Assembly (NCBI RefSeq): GCF_003049665.1
Contig: NZ_PYWM01000001.1
Coordinates: 62,001-126,000 of the forward strand
Reading direction: 5' to 3'
DNA length: 64,000 bases
Origin: Lysinibacillus mangiferihumi
Lineage (GTDB): Bacteria; Bacillota; Bacilli; Bacillales_A; Planococcaceae
Part shown: positions 57,434 through 64,000 of the stretch, in pieces
Position numbering within the stretch: the stretch's first letter is position 1
How the letters are laid out: every line of letters begins with the position of its first letter
Program-made: the position numbers and the translations under genes
Notes under the pieces: model-generated
What the model saw: only the letters and a program-made list of their open reading frames with translations
Databases searched by the model: none
What the model was told of the DNA's origin: nothing

Positions 57434-57974
57434 ACCTCGCATGCCTGAGAAACGCTATATCCATACACTTGGTGTAATGGAAACAGCCATACAGTTAGCA
57501 AAAATCTATGGTGAAAACGAGAGCAAAGCAGAAACAGCTGCCATTCTTCATGATATTGCAAAGTATGCCGATATCGAATGGATGGAGGAAATCGTTAAAA
57601 CACAACAGTTAGATCAACAACTGATTGGCTGGGGCAGTGAACTACTACATGGGCCTGTTGGTGCGTATATTGCTGAAAGTGAATTCGGCATAACGGATGA
57701 GGAGATATTAAATGCAATCCGTTTCCATACGACAGGACGTGTAGCGATGAGTAATTTAGAAAAAATAATTTTTGTTGCAGATATGATTGAACCGAATCGA
57801 AAATTTGATGGTGTAGAACGTCTGCGAAAAAAAGCGCAAAAGAATTTGGATAAGGCTATGAGTGCCTGCATACGTCATACATTGGCGTTTTTAATTGATA
57901 GTAAACAGGCCATCTATCCATTATCTATAGCATGTTATAACGATATGATGAAAAGAGAGGACAGTGAAGGATGA
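57402..57974 (+). CDS. yqeK: HD-domain Ap4A hydrolase YqeK
   Basis: 190 residues of the YqeK family, symmetric diadenosine tetraphosphatase in Firmicutes. HTLGVMETAIQLA (about 21-33), metal motif ILHDIAKYAD (about 49-58), LLHGPVGAYIAE (about 80-91) and IRFHTTGRVAMSNLEKIIFV (about 106-125) are seen. ATG 57402 lies within nadD with GAGAGGAAGG upstream; the stop overlaps rsfS by four bases. Confidence 0.95.
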   Translation: MEREQYLAAIKPRMPEKRYIHTLGVMETAIQLAKIYGENESKAETAAILHDIAKYADIEWMEEIVKTQQLDQQLIGWGSELLHGPVGAYIAESEFGITDEEILNAIRFHTTGRVAMSNLEKIIFVADMIEPNRKFDGVERLRKKAQKNLDKAMSACIRHTLAFLIDSKQAIYPLSIACYNDMMKREDSEG

Positions 57975-58315
57975 CTTCAACTTTATTACAAGCAGCTTAC
58001 AAAGCAATCGACGACAAACATGGCGAGGATATTGTCGTTTTAAATATGCGAGGTATTTCACTTTTAGCAGATTATTTCATCATTGCACACGGGAATTCAG
58101 ATCGCCAAGTACAAGCGATTGCGCGTGAATTACAAGAGGTAGCAGTGAAAGAGGGACACGAAATTCGTCGTGTTGAAGGCTTCGATGGCGCACGCTGGAT
58201 TTTAGTAGACCTTGGTGATGTTGTAGCACATATATTCCACAAGGATGAGCGTGCTTACTATAACTTAGAGCGTCTATGGGGCGATGCACCACAATTAGAC
58301 GTATCAGAGGCGTAA
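57971..58315 (+). CDS. rsfS: Ribosomal silencing factor RsfS
   Basis: Binds L14 of the 50S subunit and blocks 70S joining in starvation. 114 residues: LNMRGISLLADYFIIAHGNS (about 25-44), RRVEGFDGARWILVDLGDVV (about 77-96), IFHKDERAYYNLERLW. Overlaps yqeK (ATGA); yqeM begins immediately after its stop. Confidence 0.95.
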   Translation: MTSTLLQAAYKAIDDKHGEDIVVLNMRGISLLADYFIIAHGNSDRQVQAIARELQEVAVKEGHEIRRVEGFDGARWILVDLGDVVAHIFHKDERAYYNLERLWGDAPQLDVSEA

Positions 58316-59056
58316 GTGAGTAGCTACGAACGTTTTGCCCATGTATACGATGAGCTCCAAACGGATATTCCGTATGATCGTTATGTGAAGTGGGTAGAGC
58401 AACATGCGCCGAGCAAACAATTCCCGAAGCTTTTAGATATTGGCTGTGGCACTGGTGTGCTTGGCCTGATGCTAGCAAAGGCTGGTTATCAGGTAAGTGG
58501 TATTGATTTGTCAGAAGATATGCTTGCTATAGCCGCAGAGCGTTTTGCAGAGGCGGGTTTACAAGTGCCGCTGTTCTGTATGTCGATGCATGAATTGGAC
58601 GGCTTTGAGGCACTGGATGTTGTCACGATTGCCATTGATTCACTTAACTATGTGGTGGAACAAGCAGACGTTTATTCGACGCTAGAGCGTATTTTTCATA
58701 CGTTACGACCAGGTGGTCAACTGTTCTTTGATGTCCATTCATTATTTAAAATGGATGAAATCTTTTTAGATGGACCATTTACGTATGATGATGGAGATAT
58801 TAGTTACGTATGGCATACAGAGCCTGGGGACTATGAACATTCGATTGTCCATCAAATGACGTTTTATGTTCGAGATGCTGGAAGTGATTTGTATGAACGT
58901 TTTGATGAGGAGCATTTCCAACGTACATTTGCTATTGAACACTATATGACATGGCTTCGTGAGATTGGCTTTACAGATATAGAAGTAACAGCAGATTTTA
59001 CAGAGGAAGCACCAAAATACGAAAGTGAACGCATTTTTATACGTGCGGTGAAATGA
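58316..59056 (+). CDS. yqeM: SAM-dependent methyltransferase YqeM
   Basis: 246 residues, class I methyltransferase. LLDIGCGTGVLGLMLAKAGY (about 41-60) is SAM motif I, followed by VSGIDLSEDML. Substrate unknown. Start GTG 58316 directly after the rsfS TAA; GAGGCG lies about 4 bases upstream, close but usual for tightly packed genes. Last gene of the yqeG-yqeM run. Confidence 0.9.
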   Translation: MSSYERFAHVYDELQTDIPYDRYVKWVEQHAPSKQFPKLLDIGCGTGVLGLMLAKAGYQVSGIDLSEDMLAIAAERFAEAGLQVPLFCMSMHELDGFEALDVVTIAIDSLNYVVEQADVYSTLERIFHTLRPGGQLFFDVHSLFKMDEIFLDGPFTYDDGDISYVWHTEPGDYEHSIVHQMTFYVRDAGSDLYERFDEEHFQRTFAIEHYMTWLREIGFTDIEVTADFTEEAPKYESERIFIRAVK

Positions 59057-59106
59057 TAATTGCAACAGGTACTCCTGAAAGTTTGATAAGATGGAGGCCA
59101 ATACTT

Positions 59107-59140
59107 AGAAAAGTTCGGTATTATACCGAACTTTTTCTGA
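59107..59140. terminator. Bidirectional terminator after yqeM
   Basis: AGAAAAGTTCGGTATTATACCGAACTTTTTCT: a near-perfect inverted repeat (parts AGAAAAGTTCGGTA and TACCGAACTTTTTCT). Confidence 0.88.
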
Positions 59141-59284
59141 TTAAATATAAGGTTTTAATAATATATGGCTTGAACAATTTTGTTTTGGATAGAAAGCATC
59201 TATCTACTTTTCTCCATCAGAACGATAGTATATGATTAAAACAGACTCCATATGATTACCTTTTGCATAGAAAGGATGGTTTGC

Positions 59285-59923
59285 ATGATCCAATTTTTAT
59301 GGCAAAAGTATAAGAAAAGTGTGTTGCTCCCCAGCATACTAGTAATCAGTGGACTTTGTTACTTCTTTTTCTCGAAATTTGACTCTTCACCTCCCCAAGA
59401 AGAGCTCATCGAAACAATCCAACCGACAGAACAGCTAGCAATAATAGAAGAACCTGTTGAAGAAGCGGTCGTACAGCAGGTGCTCATTGATATAAAGGGT
59501 GCTGTATTGCATCCAGGTGTCTATGCACTTAAGCCAGATCAACGTATGATAGATGCAGTCCAGCTTGCAGGCGGCTATAGTGAGGACGCTGATACACGGT
59601 ACATTAATCATGCGCAAAAGGTGCAGGATGAAATGGTTATTTATATTCCTGTAAAAGGTGAAAAACTTGATGACGTAATGTCCAGTTTCAACATTGCCAC
59701 AGCAAATGAAAGCAACCTGACAACGAATAATAAAATCAATGTCAATAAGGCAGATCATACAGAGCTGGCAACATTAGTTGGGATAGGTCCTTCTAAGGCA
59801 CAAAATATTATTGCCTACCGTGAGGAACATGGACGTTTCCAAACAATAGAAGATGTAAAAAAGGTGGCAGGTATCGGTGAAAAAACATTTGAAAAGTTTA
59901 AGGATGCCATTACGGTTAACTAA
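59285..59923 (+). CDS. comEA: Competence DNA receptor ComEA
   Basis: Membrane-anchored DNA-binding protein of natural transformation. 212 residues: membrane anchor (about 14-31, VLLPSILVISGLCYFFF), SLBB domain (about 68-125, VLIDIKGAVLHPGVYAL), a linker and a C-terminal double helix-hairpin-helix (about 150-212, INVNKADHTELATLVGIGPS). I chose ATG 59285 because AAAGGATGG lies upstream; an in-frame ATG at 59252 lacks a site. comER, divergent to it in B. subtilis, is absent. Confidence 0.95.
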   Translation: MIQFLWQKYKKSVLLPSILVISGLCYFFFSKFDSSPPQEELIETIQPTEQLAIIEEPVEEAVVQQVLIDIKGAVLHPGVYALKPDQRMIDAVQLAGGYSEDADTRYINHAQKVQDEMVIYIPVKGEKLDDVMSSFNIATANESNLTTNNKINVNKADHTELATLVGIGPSKAQNIIAYREEHGRFQTIEDVKKVAGIGEKTFEKFKDAITVN

Positions 59924-60043
59924 TTTTACAAATAATGTGAAGTTGACGACCCTTTTCTAAAAGGGCTACACTAGAGTAGAAAAGTGACTGTGGCATGGAA
60001 GCGCAGTTTGTTATTAATGTAAGTAAATTTAGGAGGTAGTCAT

Positions 60044-60613
60044 ATGGAGCGTATTACTTGGGATCAATTTTTCATGGCACAAAGCCATTTACTCGCGTTA
60101 CGTAGTACTTGTACAAGACTAGCAGTAGGCGCAACAGTTGTACGTGATAAACGCATTATAGCAGGAGGCTATAACGGCTCAATTACAGGTGATGAACATT
60201 GTATTGAAGAGGGTTGCTATGTTGTTGATAACCATTGTGTACGTACGGTGCATGCAGAGATGAATGCTCTTCTACAATGCGCCAAGTACGGTACACCGAC
60301 CAAAGGAGCAGATTTGTATGTGACACATTTCCCTTGTTTGCCATGTACGAAGTCCATTATTCAAGCAGGAATTGAACGTGTCTATTATGCAACAGATTAT
60401 AAAAATAATCCATATGCTCAAGAGTTATTTAAAAAAGCAGGTGTAGAAGTATTACATGTACCCTTTGATGAGCGCAAAATTGATTTTTTAAGAAATGAAA
60501 AATTAGCCTTGTACATAGATATGCTACATGCATTACGTGAAAGCGGCATGCCAGCAGAAAAATTGCTCCCTTATGAACAGAAGGTGAGTGCATTATTTGG
60601 CAAAATACAATAA
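60044..60613 (+). CDS. comEB: ComEB, deoxycytidylate deaminase family
   Basis: 189 residues of dCMP deaminase fold. Zinc site: CVRTVHAEMNALLQCAKYG (His-Ala-Glu, about 66-84) and HFPCLPCTKSII (PCxxC, about 98-109). It deaminates dCMP to dUMP; not needed for transformation in B. subtilis. TTAGGAGG precedes ATG 60044. Its 3' end contains the AAGGTGAG that probably initiates comEC, and the frames overlap. Confidence 0.94.
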   Translation: MERITWDQFFMAQSHLLALRSTCTRLAVGATVVRDKRIIAGGYNGSITGDEHCIEEGCYVVDNHCVRTVHAEMNALLQCAKYGTPTKGADLYVTHFPCLPCTKSIIQAGIERVYYATDYKNNPYAQELFKKAGVEVLHVPFDERKIDFLRNEKLALYIDMLHALRESGMPAEKLLPYEQKVSALFGKIQ

Positions 60614-62901
60614 AGCATAAATGGATTTATGTAGCACTAGCTGTACTTGTTGCTTCGCTTGCGGCACACAAGTCAGCTTGGCTACTTGTTGGTGTTCTGT
60701 TATTAGCATCATGGCTTATTTTAAAAGGTGAGGCAATGATGATACCAGCACTTGTGATAGGTGTTGGACTGCTTTCTTTCTTCTTTTTTTCCACCATTCG
60801 ATTGACGGAACCTTCCCCCTTACCGTCAACTTTTCAATTAACATGGACGAGCGACTATAAAATTAATGGGCAACGGCTTAGTGGTTTTGCAAAAACAGAG
60901 ACAGGTGAAACACTCTATGTGATGTATACATTGTCCTCAGAGCAAGAAAAACATTTTTATGAAACGACATCGATTACAGGTTTTACCTATGTCGTTCAGG
61001 GAGAACTGGTAGCACCGAATCCACCAGCACATGCTTACGCTTTGTCCTTTGATAAATATTTAGTGAGCAAAGGCGCAAGGGGCATTTTTGAAGTCAAGAG
61101 CTGGTCGTTGATAGCAAAAGAAAAATCATTAGGCATAGTGCTTGCAAAGTACAGATTCCACCTAAAAAAGCATATTGAAACTATTTTTCCTGCCTCCCTT
61201 GTAGCTGAGGCACAGGCGTTGCTTATTGGTTTACGGGATCATGTAGACGATGAGCATCAGCGAGCATATCAGAAGCTAGGCATTACGCATCTATTTGCTA
61301 TCTCTGGCTTACATGTCGCACTCGTTTCATGGTTGTTTTATGAAGGATTACTACGAGTGGGTATACGAAAAGAAATAGCGACAATTGTCCTGCTCGTTGT
61401 GTTACCTCTGTATGGTGTGTTAGCCGGTGGAGCGCCTTCTGTAGTTCGAGCTGTTTCGGTTGTAGAACTGGTAATGTTAATGCGCTTTGCGAGGTGGCAG
61501 TTGCCAGTTGATGACGCACTAGCCATTAGTTTTATTGGCTTTGTTTTACTGGAGCCTGGGGTAATATTTCAACTGGGCTTTCAGTTTTCTTATCTTGCAA
61601 CAATGAGCCTTTTATACTCGAATGCAATCTTGCAGGGCAGGCACTGGTTGTTCAAATCTTTGTTAGTCACGTTTGTATGCCAACTACTTGTGTATCCGCT
61701 ATTACTTTATCACTTTTATGAACTATCAATCTCATCGTTTATTGCAAACATTGTTTTTGTGCCATTATTTTCGGTTGTTATTTTACCGACAAATCTGACG
61801 TTGCTCATTGTCTCGTTCATCTCGATGCCTTTAGCTAAGCTATTTTTCAAATTTTATGAGCCTTTGCGTGCTTGGCTGTCGGAAGCCATCATATATTTAC
61901 AAGCTTTGCCGATGCAACTATGGACGCCTGGAAAACCTGCATTATGGCTAGTATGTCTAGCGTTTGTTAGCGTGCTTAGTAGCTTGTATTTTTTAGAAGC
62001 GAGACGCTATGGTAAAGTTGCCATGATTCTTTTAATACCTGTTCTTTGTATTGAATTTGCACCTAAATTATATAGCGAAACGAGAATGACATTTTTAAAT
62101 GTAGGGCAGGGTGATTGTACAGTCATCGAATTACCGTTTAGAAGGGCCGTATACGTGGTAGATGCTGGAGGTGTACTTCGATTCAAGGAAGAGGATTGGA
62201 AGGCTCCTAAGCGCCCCTATGAGGTTGGTAGGCAGGTTATTGTCCCGTTTTTAAAAGGAAAAGGTATTCGACAGGTGGATATAATGATTATGACACACCC
62301 AGATGCTGACCATGTAGAGGGGGCAGAAGAAGTGCTAGAGGAGATTAGGGTGCGTGAAATTCATGTAACACCTAGCTCCCTCGATAAACCAGTAATGCAA
62401 GACTTATTAGCGGAAGCGGCGAAACAAAAAGTTCCTGTAAAAGAAAAAATGAAAGGTACTTCATGGCGTGTGGGGTCGACAAATTTTCACTATTTATCAC
62501 CGGATGATACACATTATGAGGGCAATAATGATTCCCTTGTGTTATTTGTACAACAGGAATCGTTTCGTGCATTGTTAACAGGCGATTTGGAGGAAGCTGG
62601 TGAACATCAGTTAATAAAGCAATATGGACCACAATTGGCAAACATAACGCTTTTAAAGGCGGGGCATCATGGTAGTAAAACTTCAAGCATTGAGCCATTT
62701 GTAGAGCTTCTACAGCCTAAATTAACCATTTTTAGTGCAGGACGTAATAATCGCTACAATCATCCGCATGAAATAGTAGTCGAACGTTTTCGACGGCGTG
62801 AATTAGCAACGATGATAACGGGTACAGATGGGACGATTGAAGTGGTAGCACATAAAGATAGATGGCATGTGCGTACTGAAAAAGACCTTGTCCAAAACTG
62901 A
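60595..62901 (+). CDS. comEC: Competence DNA channel ComEC (start uncertain)
   Basis: Membrane channel for single-stranded DNA uptake. From ATG 60736 there are 721 codons, but the frame is open upstream to inside comEB and encodes two more hydrophobic stretches (WIYVALAVLVASLA, WLLVGVLLLASWLIL) usual at the ComEC N-terminus. No ATG, GTG or TTG is in frame there; ATT 60595 is 8 bases after AAGGTG (60581-60586) and would give about 768 residues, near the family length. Domains: DUF4131 (about 60-180), Competence channel (about 230-460, LFAISGLHVALVSWLFYEG), and a C-terminal metallo-beta-lactamase-like domain with THPDADHVEG (about 565-575). The listed start is a proposal. Confidence 0.85.
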   Translation: MWQNTIKHKWIYVALAVLVASLAAHKSAWLLVGVLLLASWLILKGEAMMIPALVIGVGLLSFFFFSTIRLTEPSPLPSTFQLTWTSDYKINGQRLSGFAKTETGETLYVMYTLSSEQEKHFYETTSITGFTYVVQGELVAPNPPAHAYALSFDKYLVSKGARGIFEVKSWSLIAKEKSLGIVLAKYRFHLKKHIETIFPASLVAEAQALLIGLRDHVDDEHQRAYQKLGITHLFAISGLHVALVSWLFYEGLLRVGIRKEIATIVLLVVLPLYGVLAGGAPSVVRAVSVVELVMLMRFARWQLPVDDALAISFIGFVLLEPGVIFQLGFQFSYLATMSLLYSNAILQGRHWLFKSLLVTFVCQLLVYPLLLYHFYELSISSFIANIVFVPLFSVVILPTNLTLLIVSFISMPLAKLFFKFYEPLRAWLSEAIIYLQALPMQLWTPGKPALWLVCLAFVSVLSSLYFLEARRYGKVAMILLIPVLCIEFAPKLYSETRMTFLNVGQGDCTVIELPFRRAVYVVDAGGVLRFKEEDWKAPKRPYEVGRQVIVPFLKGKGIRQVDIMIMTHPDADHVEGAEEVLEEIRVREIHVTPSSLDKPVMQDLLAEAAKQKVPVKEKMKGTSWRVGSTNFHYLSPDDTHYEGNNDSLVLFVQQESFRALLTGDLEEAGEHQLIKQYGPQLANITLLKAGHHGSKTSSIEPFVELLQPKLTIFSAGRNNRYNHPHEIVVERFRRRELATMITGTDGTIEVVAHKDRWHVRTEKDLVQN

Positions 62902-62915
62902 ACAAGGTCTTTTAC
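62880..62915. terminator. Terminator between comEC and yqzM
   Basis: AAAAGACCTTGT and ACAAGGTCTTTT pair; the first arm lies in the end of comEC. It serves both convergent genes. Confidence 0.85.
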
Positions 62916-62933
62916 ATTGGTATAAAAGGTAGC

Positions 62934-63071
62934 TTACATTGCTGCGTAGTCTACTATTACTGCGATGATAAACATAATAGTGAAAACCCCAAAAGACACG
63001 CCGAAACCAACGCCAGAATCAATAGCATCGTTACGTTTGCATTGTATATTTTTACCTTCAAATGGATTCAT
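62934..63071 (-). CDS. yqzM: YqzM-family small membrane protein
   Basis: 45 residues. NIQCKRNDAIDSGVGFGVSF and a single hydrophobic C-terminal segment (VFTIMFIIAVIV) match my recollection of B. subtilis YqzM (44 residues), which lies between comEC and holA. On the minus strand GGAGGG lies 6 bases before ATG 63071; the upstream ATG at 63077 abuts the site and is unlikely. Function unknown. Confidence 0.85.
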   Translation of the reverse strand: MNPFEGKNIQCKRNDAIDSGVGFGVSFGVFTIMFIIAVIVDYAAM

Positions 63072-63236
63072 TGTCATCCCTCCAATTCTGTTATTTATTA
63101 TAAGACATCATTTTCATAAAAGCTATATCGAAAAGACGAATTACCAATGTGGCAAGGAATCGACACAATTTAGCCCAAAGTCACAACAGAAACTAAATCA
63201 TGTATACTAATAGTATTGCTAGATGGAGGTAAAAAT

Positions 63237-64000
63237 ATGATATCAACGGTTTGGAACAATATAAAAAAAGGTCAGCTTGCACCTGTATACTTAATCATTG
63301 GTGAAGAAAGCTATTTTATAGACGAAACAGTGAAACGTTTAAAGGAAGCACTCGGCACAGAAGAAGAAATTGAAATGACTGCTTTTGACTTGGAAGAATT
63401 ACCGGTAGATGTCGTAATGGATGAAGCGGATACGATTCCATTTTTTTCAGAGCGTAAACTGGTGATTGCTAAAAACGCATCGTTTTTAAAGGCAACTGAA
63501 AAGGGAAAAGAAAAAATCGAGCATGATGTGAAACGTTTGGAGGCATGGCTTGCAAATCCTTCAGATTTTTCTGTAACAGTTTTTATTGCACCATACGAAA
63601 AGCTAGATGAACGTAAAAAAGTGACAAAAATGATGAAAGAGCATGCGCTCATTGTCCAAGCCGAAACGCCGAAAGAACAAGATTTAGCAGTATGGATTCA
63701 AGGACTTGTGAAAGCACAGGGCAATACGATTACACAAAGTGCTATTGAGCAGCTTGTATCAATGGTTGGACCGAATATGCTACAGCTACAGATGGAAATG
63801 GAGAAACTATCTCTCTATGTAGGTGAGGGCGGAGAAATAACAACGATGCTCGTAGAAGATTTAGTAGCAAAAACGTTAGAACAGGATGCCTTTAAAATGT
63901 TAAACGCATATTTTGGACATGACCCTGTAGCGGCATTGTCGATTTACCATGATTTATTGCGCCAAAAGCAGGAGCCGATTATGCTTGTCGGGCTTCTTGC
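63237..64000 (+). CDS. holA: DNA polymerase III delta subunit HolA, N-terminal part (partial)
   Basis: Clamp-loader subunit that opens the beta sliding clamp. About 254 codons visible; the frame is still open at the right edge. MISTVWNNIKKGQLAPVYLI, then IGEESYFIDETVKRL, is the usual DnaX-like beginning; FFSERKLVIAKNASFL is the family segment around residue 70. GGAGGT at about 63225-63230 fixes ATG 63237. It follows yqzM with comEC on the other side, as in B. subtilis. Confidence 0.94.
   Translation, partial: MISTVWNNIKKGQLAPVYLIIGEESYFIDETVKRLKEALGTEEEIEMTAFDLEELPVDVVMDEADTIPFFSERKLVIAKNASFLKATEKGKEKIEHDVKRLEAWLANPSDFSVTVFIAPYEKLDERKKVTKMMKEHALIVQAETPKEQDLAVWIQGLVKAQGNTITQSAIEQLVSMVGPNMLQLQMEMEKLSLYVGEGGEITTMLVEDLVAKTLEQDAFKMLNAYFGHDPVAALSIYHDLLRQKQEPIMLVGLL

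Noticed and set aside
62965-63210. 81-codon plus-strand open frame over yqzM
   Set aside because: It is the antisense of yqzM, which has a ribosome binding site and family similarity; the plus-strand frame has neither.

Overview
The window is chromosomal DNA of a low-GC, spore-forming Firmicute, most likely a Lysinibacillus-like member of the Planococcaceae/Caryophanaceae. This rests on the B. subtilis-type gene order (recJ-apt-rel-dtd-yrvJ-hisS-aspS-6S RNA-tcdA-rarA-cymR-yrvO-mnmA-yrrB-recD2-alaS-ireB-yqgF-yrzB-mltG-trmR-trhP1-trhP2-udk-greA-yrrS-mtnN, then yqeG-yqeH-aroE-yqeI-nadD-yqeK-rsfS-yqeM-comEA-comEB-comEC-yqzM-holA), on sporulation sigK, on T-box leaders, and on protein wording seen in Lysinibacillus. 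The genus is an inference from memory of these proteins; no search was run. Both window edges cut genes: recJ at the left (only its C-terminal part) and holA at the right (only its N-terminal part).

Layout. 1-1450: recJ end and apt. 1491-7110: an accessory block between apt and rel, which are adjacent in B. subtilis. It holds a gene remnant, a secreted NlpC/YiiX-like papain-fold protein with a small membrane protein, a MarR regulator divergent from an MFS exporter, and pseudouridine catabolism genes psuK-psuG. 7255-15470: rel, dtd, a DUF2642 gene, an SH3b/amidase wall hydrolase on the minus strand, and hisS-aspS behind a T-box. 15566-16280: 6S RNA, then a dispersed repeat and a truncated IS3-family element. 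16539-24080: tcdA, two unrecognised genes, rarA (minus), cymR, cysteine desulfurase, mnmA and a TPR protein. 24300-26372 (minus): the small alarmone synthetase RelP, then a eukaryote-type HisA homologue overlapping a 95-aa unknown gene. 26557-32836: recD2, a secreted polysaccharide deacetylase, a small unknown gene and an HpaB-type flavin monooxygenase. 32933-37681: alaS behind a T-box, ireB, yqgF and two DUF1292 genes, the second a tandem duplication. 38076-44008: a probable organosulfur operon, metQ-metN-metI-metQ2 followed by two flavin oxidoreductases. 44138-51590: mltG, tRNA wobble-uridine modification genes, udk, greA, yrrS, mtnN and a 28-codon membrane ORF. 51791-54005: intact sigK and the phosphatidylethanolamine pair pssA/psd. 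54042-64000: the yqeG-to-comE-to-holA region, without comER.

How the genes fit together. Several sets bear on translation and its response to starvation: hisS-aspS and alaS under T-boxes, Rel and RelP making (p)ppGpp, RsfS silencing ribosomes, and MnmA, TcdA, TrmR and TrhP1/2 modifying tRNA. Sulfur metabolism recurs: the CymR repressor, a cysteine desulfurase feeding MnmA, MtnN recycling methylthioadenosine, and the metQNIQ2/monooxygenase operon. Cell-envelope enzymes (amidase, deacetylase, MltG, Psd/PssA) are scattered between. I found no CRISPR array, prophage or obvious defence system. The least explained items are the HisA-like/95-aa pair, the start of comEC, which has no ATG, GTG or TTG where the family N-terminus should be, the accessory block after apt, and several dispersed non-coding repeats and long hairpins at gene ends.
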